DNA from: Suillus spraguei
Lineage: Eukaryota; Basidiomycota; Agaricomycetes; Boletales; Suillaceae
NCBI GenBank assembly: GCA_016800925.1
Contig: JABCPU010000228.1
Location: 45,654 to 109,653, forward strand
Length of the DNA stretch: 64,000 nucleotides
Direction: 5' to 3'
Shown here: positions 11,103 through 21,926 of the stretch, piece after piece
How the letters are laid out: each line of letters starts with the position of its first letter
How positions within the stretch are numbered: position 1 is the stretch's first letter
Made by a program: the position numbers and the translations under genes
Notes under the pieces: model-generated
What the model was told of the DNA's origin: nothing
What the model saw: only the letters and a program-made list of their open reading frames with translations
Database searches by the model: none

Positions 11103-12385
11103 TTATGCTCTGCTAGGGACGATCATCAAGGCTTCCAATCTCTCTTCCAGGCCTCGTCCGAGACCCTCGCGCTGCCACTCGCCGCCGACATCATCAAGCA
11201 TGGCGATGCTGTCATGCTCACGCCCACTTAGACTGATAGTATCGTGTTGGTTCAGCGCGTACCCTTCGACACCTGGAATATGAGGCGGCGGGTCGGGACT
11301 TGCGCAGCTGGTGAATGATGACAGCGGAACCATTGATGCGGGCGTCGATGCAAGCAGATCGGCGTAACTCATGAATGAGAGACGCTTAGTGGGCCCGTGC
11401 GTCGGCGACGGGGGGTGGGAGATGGTAATGGGACGAGAGTAAGGTGAAGATGTGTAGGCTGATGAAGGTGAGAGTGTTGAGATCGTAGGGAGTACAGCGG
11501 GGGGATGCTCCATGGTCGTGGTCGTAGGTGACGGTTCGACTGATGAAAGCGTCGAGTAATATACGGATGAAGGTGTGTTGATAGAGGGTGGGGAAGAGGC
11601 CATGCTACTCGTACCCTGTTTTGAGGGGAAAGCGAGTGGGCTGGTCTGGATGCTGAGCCGCTGCGGACTGCCTGCTCCCATACCCGACGTAGAAATGTTT
11701 AGGGGCGTGATAGGCCCCTGCTGATTCGGGATGCTCAGTAGCAAGCTCGTCCTTCCTGTTGGACTCGGGCTCCTGCTTCTCAAGCTACCGATTGGGCTAG
11801 CAAACCCGCTGGTAGTGAGGCGATCTCGATCTCGCGAAGGACTGACGACAGAGATGTAGTCTTCCTCCATGGGAGAAGAGGCCGCGAGAATGGAAGCAGC
11901 ACTATCAAGCACAGAAGGTACACTGTGCTCGAGTTGTTCAGTGCCTTTTGCACGTGCAATACGATGAGGATTCGAGTGAGAAGGGGGGGAAGGAGGGTGC
12001 ATGGGCTCAATATCACGCTCGAAAATTGCGGATGATGATGAGTGGCTGTGGGGATAATAAATGTAAGTGCGAGTATCTGATGAAAGTGGAGTGGCCTACG
12101 CAGATGTCGGCGATGAAGGAATTGAAGAAGGTGAGCGAGAGCCCATCCTTGTATTCAGGTGCTGAGAAAGATGAGTTGAGAGTCTGTGCTCCCTAGTCGA
12201 ATCTTTTGGGGGAGTGAGCAGCGTCGAATTGGACGTCATGCGTCTGAGATCAACAGGGGGCGAGTGTTGTATACTGGAAGATGGCGACATAGTCATGGCT
12301 ACCAACGGATGTCAGGTTTATGAAAGTAAAAAAGAAAGATGAAGGGCCTACGTTGAAATGGGTCTGGAGAAGGATGTGTGGACAT
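11103..12385 (-). CDS. Ser/Pro-rich conserved fungal protein of unknown function
   Basis: Three exons (12385-12352, 12298-12100, 12045-11103) join cleanly to a 391-residue protein. The introns are 53 and 54 bp with GT..AG ends. The start ATG at 12385 opens a short first exon whose frame is set by the splice into MTMSPSSSIQHSP. The protein is low in complexity: Ser, Pro and Thr dominate, with several SPSP/SRSPSP-type sites that look like proline-directed kinase targets. Two stretches look conserved rather than random: LSFMSYADLLASTP about 90 residues from the end, and a C-terminal GGEWQREGLGRGLEERLEA. These resemble motifs I associate with uncharacterised basidiomycete proteins. No enzyme or DNA-binding domain is visible. 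A regulatory or scaffold role is a guess. The gene looks intact. Confidence 0.75.
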
Positions 12386-13748
12386 TGTGGATGATGTCGG
12401 AACTGCGACTAGTGGATGTGAACAAAACAAAATGTTGGTTGAGTGGTTATAACTTCACAAGGCGCTGTGCAGTGGGGCCTCTATGCCGTACTTCCGAAGG
12501 TCTACTGCGGTTCTTAACGGGTCTTCCAAAGGTCCCGCAGGTCCCGCTAGTCCCGCATCTTCAATGACGATACATCACACGTTCTCTAACGCGGCCACCC
12601 AACACTTGAACTGGGCGTACCCGCATGCCATCATTTATCGATATCCATCATCATCATCATTTGGCTTTAGAGCCACTGGATCTTCTGTTCTCACATCTAG
12701 CAGTGCTTTCGGGGCATAGCCTGTTTTTGTCCTGGTTTCCACACGAATTTCAGTAGGGCACTGGGTTTTCTCAGCTCCGTTCGCTTCGCATTTCTCATTT
12801 GTTTGTGATAACCAGGGTTCGCTGACTGAGACATCCATTCTACCGACGTCCTTCGAGTTCATTTGTGTGAAAGAAGTATCATCGAAGCATTTCCCTACAC
12901 AGGGATGTGGTTATATATTAGGCTTACATGAGCTCATTATTGTTAGCATGATACCACAACTCTCATGATACGTCACAGTATGTGTTCGTCCCCCGTTTTG
13001 TGTCATCGCAGTTTGCCCAGCAGTTGCTGTGCTTTATAATACCACACTCTCATGATACGTCAGAGCATGCAGCCCCCGTCATTTGCGTTACCGCAATCGG
13101 CCCAAGCGGTTGCTGTGCTTTCTGGAAAGTTTGTTCTATCTCAGCTTACAGTCCAAACTAGTAGTACAGCTCATTCTAAAACATTCTATTGGTTTCCGCA
13201 TCTCACAGAGCCTCCGTAGTACGTTGGCTATACTTACGACATTATCAACGTTGCTCATCATGTGCATGATTCCCGTAATCATCATTTTATCATAGAACGC
13301 ACAAGAACGCATAATACCCTCGGCCCACCGAACAACAATGATGTCATGATCACTTAATCTTGGCTCATTTTTATAGGGAATGGTCGCCGAACTGCATCAT
13401 TCGCTCATCTAGTGTATTGTCGACAGAAAAGTTGATGGTCGCCGCCGAATGGTGCCAACGTTGAACGACAAGCAGAGCTTGTACGAGCATCATCAATCTT
13501 GTGGCTGAAGCGCTGACCATTGATGAACAGGAAACCATTAGTCACAGCAACTTGCTTGGATGTTTTACGACTATAAGCAGTTGTTGTAATGGTCTGATCT
13601 TTAATTTAGATGATGCAAGATATTTGTTACAAGGACACCCCTTCGGTCGGTGCCATGTAAACACAATGATATACATTGATGTTTATAATAGTAATTCAGG
13701 AAATACAATGTTCGCACTGTCGTGTGTTTCTTCACATTATCACTCTCG
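12386..13748. other. Intergenic with microsatellite and short repeats
   Basis: No gene is supported. There is a short CAT/ATC microsatellite near 12647-12660 and an 88-bp tandem repeat listed separately. The stretch 13590-13650 resembles 17250-17335, part of the wider duplication network around the membrane protein genes. Confidence 0.45.
12949..13124. repeat. Two-copy tandem repeat, about 88-bp unit
   Basis: ATACCACA-CTCTCATGATACGTCA appears from about 12951 and again from 13039. Each copy runs to GTTGCTGTGCTTT (about 13034 and 13122). The copies differ by substitutions and one small indel. It is non-coding. Confidence 0.7.
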
Positions 13749-15120
13749 GCAAAGCTGTGTACAATTGACCGTGACCAAAAAGATCCGTTCAAAGGTCGAC
13801 TACGGTGCGTGCCAGCGTTAACCCTTGACACCCGTTAAATGTGGTTGCATACACAGGACGCAAGGGAAACTGTCTTCGATTTACCATCCTCGAAGAACGA
13901 TTTGGATGGAACGCAATGTTAGCGCGGGGAATGCAGTGGCTCTCGAATGTATAATGAGTTGGACTTCAATGAAACGACGATGGTAGAGCCACTATGTGCA
14001 TCCGCGCATTTCTGACCAATCATTTTTTAAAGAGAGGTTTCGTTAAATGGCGCACACGCAGTTTTGTTTCAAATCCAGGCGATGAGGAGGCACTCCTGGA
14101 TGGATTAGCATTGCAAAGTAGTTGGGTGTGTTCTGGCGTGTTCAATGGAGTGTGTTCGGATTCCATCAGGTTGTCTGAGCCAAAGTAAGAATCTGTTTTA
14201 TGTTATGAGTGGCGTGTCTATTTGCGAAACTTACGATAATCGCCTGATAATTTGTCTACAATTGCGTCATTGAATTCGGAGGGGAAAGGAATGAGCAATG
14301 AACACAGGTATCAGCCTTTTAATGATGTCTTGTGGGAGAGAAAGTCAATGGTGTCCTCAAAGTTTGTAGTGGCTGCTATGAGTTCAAGATGTTATCGAGC
14401 AGTCCTCTCCAAGGTCGACGAATGCTGTGCACGCAATCGCACAGCATGACGCTGTGGAGGCTCACGTTCTCACTCTGAGTACAATTGACCGTGACCACAA
14501 AGATCCGTTCGAAGGTCGAGTGCAGCGCGCACTAGCGTTAACCCTTGAAACCCGTTAAATGTAGTTGCATACACAGGTCGCAAAAGAAACTGTCTCCGGT
14601 TCACCGTCCACAATGAACGATTTGGATGGAGCGTAAAGTTAATGTGGGGAATGCAGTGGCTCTCGTATTGATGAACTGGACTTCAATGAAATGACACTGT
14701 AGAGCCACTACTTGCGCGCGCGCTTTTATAACCAATGCTTTTTCTACAGAGGTTTTATTGAATGGTTACACGCAGTTGTTTCAAATCCAGGCGGTAGGGA
14801 GGCACTCCGGAATGAGTTAGCATTGTAAGGTAGTTGGGTGTGTATTCTGGCGCGTTCAATGGAGCGTGTTCGGCTTCCTTCAGATTGTTCGAATTGTGAG
14901 TGGCGTGTGTGCTTCATGTCTGTTTGTGAAACTTACGAAAATCGCATGGTGATTTGTCTAGAATTCTGTCATTGAATTCGTCAACATAGATATTGAGAAG
15001 AAAAAGGGCGATGAATGGGAGAGTAAGTTAATGGCGTCCTCAAAGTTTGTGAAGCTGATATGAATTCAAAGCAATGCGGTCGACGAATGCTGTGCACGGG
15101 AAGAGCCGCAAAAATACTAT
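13749..15120. repeat. Tandem duplication of a ~0.7-kb non-coding unit
   Basis: Copy 1 spans about 13749-14465 and copy 2 about 14477-15120. Both begin with ACAATTGACCGTGACC and share the order of blocks: GCGTTAACCCTTGA, then GATTTGGATGGA, then TTTCAAATCCAGGCG, then a conserved end with TCTGTCATTGAATTCG or similar. Divergence is about 10-15 percent with small deletions in copy 2. No conserved open frame runs through both, so the unit is probably non-coding or an old degenerate gene. Confidence 0.75.
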
Positions 15121-15170
15121 GAGGTGGTGGACATAATTGCGCCCGAGGCCTGCGGTAACTCGTATGTAGA

Positions 15171-16700
15171 TACAAAGAATGCATTTCATCAAGAAATACT
15201 ATGGTTTCGTAGTCCGTTTTTGAACAGTGAATGTACACGACACTGTTAGTTTGTAAAAAGAAATTAACACCAGGACGGGTACATCAGTGAAGATATCTTG
15301 AAATGAACCTTATGCAGGGCCCCCCGCCTTTTCCTCACTACGCGCCTTGCCAGGGTCATCGTCGTCGTCATCATCATCGTCGCCATTGTCGTCGCCACTT
15401 TTTCCTATCCCCAACTTCTTACAAAATTGCGATAACCATTCATGAGGTTGCGAAAAGAACGGCGACGGCAGAATAGAAACAAACAGACATATAAAAAGCA
15501 CCGCGAATGTTGCCCCGGTGAAAATCTGAGCTGAAATTGAAGAGGACAGGAAGCCCGTTACAGAGATGGCTATTCAAGATGTGCGGATCAGGAATAACAT
15601 AGTCTGGCGGAGGACAAGAAACGCACCAAAGATGAGCAGCAGTAGAGATATGCCGAAGAGATACACCGGAATTGAGAGAACGATAATATGGCATAGAAAC
15701 CGCCACCGGCTTCGCTTCATAGCCTGTCTGGGGTCAGTACGTGTTTGTGGGGTTCTACACAAAGCGCACTTTGAAGGTGTTCTGCTTTTGATAAGTCTGC
15801 CCCACGACAGAAGTGAAGAGCTGAAGTAAAAGACCGAATAACGAGAACACCAATGATTCCGATAGGAGTGTATACGGCCCATCAGCAGCATAGTTAATCT
15901 GACGCAAAGGGGGCGGAGTGGATATAAAGACTGCGACAGTCGTAAGGACTAATCCTTGCTAACAACGATGAGGAAATTCAAGTGCTGAAGAAGAAAAATG
16001 ACATACCACGGTACTCAACTGATTGATTTGAGTGAGGTATTGAATATGGAAGTTTTCCCAACCATTAGGCTTTCTGAAGATCTCCCACATGAAGTCCAAA
16101 TCCGAGTGAAATGTCAAGCAAAAGCACATCGTGCGGAAGATCAACCGCGGGACCAAGGATTGAGGGGGTTTCCATCGACGGGGGATGGGCTTCTTGTCAG
16201 CTTCTGGCCTTCGAGAGTCCTTGAGGGTGTCGTGTGGGGTGATCTCAGACATGACGAGGGTTTTGGGATGAAGGGGATGAATGAATGGTGGGTATTTATG
16301 TCAGGTGTCTGCACGTTGCAGAGGTCAGGCAGCTGCCATCCAGGGACCCGGAATGATGGGCGCTAGAAGCGTTATCTATTCATTGTGAACACAGAAGTTT
16401 CGGTTCATGCCAACTCCGGTGAAATATGGGTCTTCAAGTTTCAAGACACCAATCCTAAGATGATGGTTGAGGGATCCAGGTAAGTCATGTCGAATGGGAT
16501 CGTTTTCCAACTGTTACGACCAACAGATAATGGAGAGGGTAAATTAATTTACGTACAACGTAAAGTATCCAGGGTTCCTTAGGCATGAACTTGAAGGTGC
16601 TGTTCCCTAGATTGACGTCCAAATTTCCCGTCTACATCGTCCAATTAATTTCAACTGCTAGTGAGTCTTAGTCTATTCTGGCACACAGTGGCGGCACCAC
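15171..16700. repeat. Tandem duplicated block, copy 1 (around membrane gene 2)
   Basis: This block matches about 17340-18780 in the same orientation, including the membrane protein gene, its 5' flank (GCAGAGGTCAGGCAG and GAATGATGGGCGCT motifs) and part of its 3' flank (ATGCATTTCATCAAGAAAT against ATGCATTCCATCAAGAAAT). Divergence is moderate, about 10 percent in exons and higher outside them. Confidence 0.75.
15310..16252 (-). CDS. Four-helix membrane protein, family member 2
   Basis: Four exons on minus (16252-16007, 15958-15770, 15723-15627, 15569-15310) give 263 residues. The introns are 46-57 bp with GT..AG ends. Exon 1 encodes a polar N-terminus, then LIFRTMCFCLTFHSDLDF and a WENFHIQYLTQINQLSTV segment. 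Exons 2-4 encode four hydrophobic helices. The C-terminal tail is highly charged, with a run of nine aspartates from a GTC/ATC repeat, and is the part that differs most from its relatives. Exons 2 and 3 are the same size (189 and 97 nt) as in the neighbour at 17476-18373, and the flanks are duplicated too, so the two genes arose by tandem duplication. The function is unknown. Confidence 0.78.
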
Positions 16701-17475
16701 AAGGCAGTCGCACAGGGTGAACCCCCGTCTGGTTCTCCTGAAAAAATTAATTACGTCAAAATGAAGAAAGTTCCGACATGCGGCAAACGGTAGGATTTTA
16801 TTCGAAGATACTGCCAGTACCGTCTGACGTTTGTTTATGTTTGGTCGGCGCTGCTGCGATTCTGATTTGGCGGATCATGACATAAGTAACTATACTACGG
16901 AGCTTGGCCTCAAGGGCTACAGCAGCCGCACCAGTACTAGTACTGTGTACTGTCAATCATCGGTCCCAAAATCGCTCGATCACAAACGAAACCTTTGGCC
17001 AACAATATTGAGTTCTAATGCATGTGGGTCAATCAGAGCAGTGCGAGATTAACCTGAGTGGGAGTGAGGCGCGAAAGTTGCAGATGATTGTTCAACGGTA
17101 TCGGGAGCTCAATAATTCCATCAACATTAGACCGACAGGAATTCAGCACAAGTATTCGAACATTGTGCGTGCACTGTCATGACAATGAAATGGTGAGGTC
17201 TCCTACTCTAAGGCCCGCCATCCGACTGATCAGTAAATTCATGTATAAACTTGCTTGAATGTTTTACAGCTACAAATAGTTGTTGTAACGGTCTGATCTT
17301 TAAAATTTTGATGATGCAAGATGTTTGTTATACTTTAAAGATCGAGGAATGCATTCCATCAAGAAATATTATGGTGGAGTCGTAGTCTGCTCTCGAACAT
17401 GACGCTATTAGTTTGTAGGAAGAAATTAACACATGGAACATCAAGGTACATCAGAGAAGGCTCTTGAAATGAACC
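16253..17475. other. Spacer between tandem membrane protein genes
   Basis: No gene is supported. A stretch at about 16900-17010 (CCTCAAGGGCT, CAGCAGCCGCA, CCCAAAATCGCTCG) recurs at 19220-19290, and 17110-17215 recurs at about 19961-20070 (CATCAACATTAGACCGACAG). These are parts of the same segmental duplication. Confidence 0.5.
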
Positions 17476-18780
17476 TCATGCATAGTTCTCTGCCTTTTCC
17501 TCGCTACGCCCCTTGTCATCATAATCGTCGTCTATTCTTCCCAACACCATCCTATGAAGTCGCGAAAAGAATGGCGATGGTAGAATAGAAACAAACAGGC
17601 ATGCAAAAAGCAGCGTGAATGTTGCACCGGTAAAAATCTGAGCTAAAGTTGAAGTGGACAAGAAGCCCGTTACAGATATGGCTATTCAAGATGTGATCAG
17701 GCATAACATAGTCTAGCGGCAGACAAGAAACGCACCGAAGATGAGCGTCAGTAGAGATATGCCAAAGAGATAGACTGGAATTGAGAGCACGATGATATGA
17801 CATAGGAGTATCCACCGACTTCGTTTCATAGCCTGTGTGGGGTCAGTACTGGTTTGCTGAGTTATTATATACATTGCTTACTTTGAAGGTTTTTTGCTTT
17901 TGATAAGTCTGCCCCACGACAGAGGTGAAGAGCTGAAGTAAAAGACCAAACAACGAGAACACCAATGATTCCGATAGGAGTGTATATGGTCCATCAGCAA
18001 CGTAGTTGATCTGATCCAGAGGGGGCCGAGTGGAGATAAAGATTGCGACAGTCGTAAGGACTAATCCTTGCTACCGACGATAAGGAAAATCCAAGTACCA
18101 AAGAAGAAGAAATCGACATACCACGGTACTCAACTGATTGAGTTGAGTGAGGTATCGAACATGGAAGTTTTCCCAACCATTAGGCTCACGGAAGGTCTCC
18201 CACATAAACTCCAAATCTGAGTGAAACGTTAAGCAAAAGCACATCGTGCGGAAGATCAAACACAGGAAAGGTGATGAAGGGGGTTCCCATTGATGGGGGA
18301 TGGAATTTGTGTCAAGGTGAGCTTCCGATCTTTGAGAGTCCTTGAGGGGGTCATATTGGATAGTATCAGACATGGCGAGGGTTGGGGATGAAGGGGATGG
18401 ATGAACGATGGGTATTTATGTGAAGTGCCTGGTTCCGGTGCGCATTGCAGAGGTCAGGCAGCCATCCCAGGGACTTGGAATGATGGGCGCTGAGCGCTAT
18501 GTGTCCGTTTTGAGCATAGAAGCCTCAGTAGGCGCCAAATCTGGTGAAATATGGGTCTTCAAGCTTCGAGACCAATCCTGTGAACTGTTGGTATAAGTTA
18601 TACCAACAGTTTTCAGATAATGGAGAAAGCAAATTAATTTTCGTACAGCGTAAAGCACGCAAGCTTCCTCAGGCATTGGGGTGCTGCTTCCTGGTCCCTG
18701 GATTGACGCCCAATTTTACTGTCTACATCGTCCAATGAACTTCAACCACTAGCGGGTCCTAGTCTACCTAGCGTACAGTG
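17340..18780. repeat. Tandem duplicated block, copy 2 (around membrane gene 3)
   Basis: Partner of the block at 15171-16700. See that entry for matched motifs. Confidence 0.75.
17476..18373 (-). CDS. Four-helix membrane protein, family member 3
   Basis: Four exons on minus (18373-18122, 18070-17882, 17832-17736, 17681-17476) give 247 residues. It is the closest relative of the gene at 15310-16252, sharing exon sizes, intron positions, the LIFRTMCFCLTFHSDLEF and NQLSTV segments and all four hydrophobic helices. The tail is shorter and lacks the long aspartate run, ending in a small acidic and basic stretch instead. All splice sites are GT..AG and the frame is open throughout, so the gene looks intact. 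The function is unknown. Two neighbouring copies and a distant third point to a locally expanding family. Confidence 0.78.
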
Positions 18781-20529
18781 GCGAAGCCGCAAGGCACAGG
18801 GTGGACCTGAACCCTATCAGGCCTGTAGGTTCTTCTGAAAAAATATGTCAAATGTAATGCTCTGACGTCGGATGAAGGTTTTAACTAGAACCTGACATGC
18901 GGCAAACGGTAGGATTGCATTTCAAGGATGCCGACCGGTTTCGATAGAAGTTTAATGTGAAATGTGAATGCAAAGATCGCTTACACTACCAAGATATGGC
19001 AGTACTTCTGTGACCGCAAGGTGTGCGCTCACGCGTGCCGAGATGTTTATTTGTCTATATTTGGTTCACTGAACGTCACTATAACACATTTGTATGTATA
19101 ACTATAGCTAGGTGATTCAGTACAACACAAGATTATGGTGTGGATTACCATGCTACGAGTGTGAGATTGTGGCTGCATGCTTGAGGTTTTTGGGGTCCAG
19201 CTCTGCAATGAACAACAGTCTGGCCTCAAGCTCAAGGGCTCCAGCAGCCGCACTGTCAATCATTCGTCCCAAAATCGCTCGATCACAAACTAAATCTTTC
19301 ATCACTCTCGTATCAGAGCGCTTATCCGAATACCAATATGTACTGTTCTGGTAGGAATGAACCAACGGTACCTCACGTTGTTAACAACGACTTCGCCGTG
19401 GAGAGAAAGATAATATTGGTTCAAAAGGTGCAAATCAAGTATCGCCCCTGTGCTCCAAGATCATCGTTATCGATGTACTTGTTCATGCCTGAAAAAGCCT
19501 TGATGCTGACAGGGGACAGTTGGTCTGCGAGAATCACCTCCCGGAACTTTGGCGAAGTATGGGCCATGAATGAGTTTGGAATGAGGAGACTGTTTTTATA
19601 TGGGTTCCGGTGGAGGACCGTAAGGCTAATGTCTAGGCGAATTATGTGTCGTCCATTCCTGAAGGAGTGAGGCGATTTGACAGCTTATGTGGAACGGAGA
19701 ATACCCGTGTAAGTTATGAATAATGAGCGAGTAGTAACTTCGTACATTATGCCTCGGCCACTGAGGGAAGCAGAATGGAAGGAGTGGATTGATAGGCCCT
19801 CCACGTTGACTGTCCTTAAGACAAGCACGGTAGTAATAGCGGAGGGCACGGCCTTGGCCAACGATGTTGTGTCCTAATGTGATTCGATCGAGGTGTAAAA
19901 TTTGTGGGTGGCAGCGAATGGTGAAAGTAGCAAATAAGGTCTGAAGGTCTGATTGTCAGCATCAGGAGTCCATCAACATTAGACCGACAGAGATTTAGTA
20001 TTCGGACAATGAGGATGGATTGTCACAATAATGGAATAGTGAGGTCTCCTACTCTAAGGCCTGTTGTCTCAGGCCGATGTTAGGAATCTGAGAAACTAGG
20101 CTCAGGCACTACGTCACTAATAATATTATTCAAAGCCCGCTCACTCCAACTGGTACATCATGTCGACTTTTCTATTCAACCCATTTCTTCCGAGCCTAAC
20201 AGTTGCAATTTTTGGATAGAAGGAAACTTGTCTAGGATGCGTATTCTTGTCATCAATCGATTTATATAACAAAAAAAGGAAACAATATCAATAATTTCAA
20301 CGTTCGATGGCAAAATTATTGATATAGTTTTCTTTGATAATATACCATGGCCGATCGAAGGCTTGAAATGCCTCGTTTGAATCTCAACTTGATTCTCAAC
20401 AAATCTTATTTAATATATAGTCTACAACGTCGAGGTGATCGTATAGGTATCCTGCTATTCCCACCAACTTCCTCTCACAAATCCTTTCCCCTCCGGACCG
20501 ATTTCCACAAGTCTATCACGAACTGAACT
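18781..20529. other. Region with duplicated fragments, no clear gene
   Basis: A 110-codon frame at 19338-19670 on plus has no recognisable domain. The stretches 19220-19290 and 19961-20070 are diverged copies of sequence near 16900-17215. Near 20278-20332 there is a hairpin, listed separately. The rest may be promoter for the gene that starts at 20530. Confidence 0.4.
20280..20330. repeat. AT-rich hairpin
   Basis: AAACAATATCAATAATTT (20280-20297) and its near-perfect complement (20313-20330, one mismatch) are separated by 15 bases. It lies 200 bp upstream of the next gene. It may be a small foldback element or a structured promoter region. Confidence 0.6.
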
Positions 20530-21350
20530 ATGTCCAATATTATAGCTTCGCTGGCAGAACTCTTTCCCGCTCCACGTCTACCTCTCTATTCGGGCAGACA
20601 CGAATCAGAAGATATGACAAAGACGGATGTCTACCCGCTCCCAGAATTTCCTGACAAATGGAAGCAAATGCCATGGCCCCGTCCTCTTGGTACCTTTTTC
20701 TGGTTTACTCTCGGACAGTCCAGTCCTTGGGAACTGTGGCAGGATGCAATGGAAAAGAGTAGGTCGGAGAAGCGTAGCTTCGACGGTGTCGCTGTAGGCG
20801 TGAGCATATTGACCATCTTTACTTTGTTTTGTATGGCTGACGCTACCACTTTCCTAGCAAAATCTGGTCTATACCGCATCCATACTATTCAAGCGAGTGG
20901 ATCCTAGTGTTTCTAGCTCGGGCGCCCTCTGGAACAATACGTCGTTTATGATCTTTGGGGTGGGAGTATTGTGGTTTATCTTTTTCATGCCTTTGTGGAT
21001 TCTGAAGGGACTGTATCAAATTGACAACCAGCCCGTAGGCAATCTTATGGGACTTTGAACGCTGTTAAGACTTGACTAATATATTGTCCCAGAAATGGAA
21101 GCCATTATCGCCTTCCTTGATCATGTTTCACTTCATTTACCTTGCTGTACAACGATATTATTTCCTTATGTCTTTGTCAGCTTTTGTATGCGGTAGGTGT
21201 ACTCTCGCTTTGTTTTCTATGTTGCTGACCATTGGTATTTCACTAGGATTCTACATCACTATCATGGGTGACAATATCATTTCTTATCTCGTAGTGGCTG
21301 ACACGATCATCGTCATCTTTGTCGTGTTTTTCGAGACGATGCACAGATAG
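20530..21350 (+). CDS. Probable multi-exon membrane protein, gene model incomplete
   Basis: The frame from ATG 20530 encodes a Pro-rich start, then WPRPLGTFFWFTLGQSS and a hydrophobic VGVSILTIFTLFCMAD segment. This layout is faintly like exon 1 to helix 1 of the membrane protein family at 9338, 15310 and 17476, so it may be a distant relative. Coding potential then moves to another frame: 20888-21056 reads as a hydrophobic stretch with FGVGVLWFIFFMPLWILKG. It moves again at 21072-21350, which has two more hydrophobic segments. I could not place the introns. The gene may be real with unusual splicing, or frameshifted. The function is unknown. Confidence 0.4.
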
Positions 21351-21926
21351 TCCTCGCAGTAGCCTTGCCCATGCCACGCATACATGTGTTACTTCCGTTT
21401 CAATCCTAGAACCATCTGAAAACGGTATGGGCAGCCGACTCTTCCCCTGCGGTGTCAGTTGATATCTTCGGTTGGCCGAATCCATAATCATACACCCTCT
21501 TAATCGTAACTTTCTTTTGACGTCTAGTTCATCATCACGACATGTCCTCCGTGCGTACTTCATTTTGCAGACACGATCGCTTTGTATTTTATTTTTGTCC
21601 TGGCCGAATAATATCTTTTTGGTCCTTTTGATTTGCCATCATATCCCGCAATTGAATATCGAGGTGAGTTCTTATGTACAGGACATGCCCTGATACTTTA
21701 CGTAGTTCGTTTGTCCTTCTCAGTCAGTCCGATAACTTCGTAATGATAAGGATTCTCCTCATCAGCGGTCGACCAACTAGAAACTTACTATCTTGTGCGA
21801 TGATGGCGTTCTGTCTCAGTCGCTGTAAAGGATATGTGTAAAAATAAGTTATGCAAATTGCGGAGCAAGTAAGACGATCACACGGCAAATACAAATACAA
21901 CACAACTCGCGGTAGCCCATCAACGA
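21351..21926. other. Intergenic, no gene seen
   Basis: The region between the preceding plus-strand gene and the 3' end of Argonaute. The short frames on both strands lack domains. It may contain the last exon of the plus-strand gene near 21580. Confidence 0.4.
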
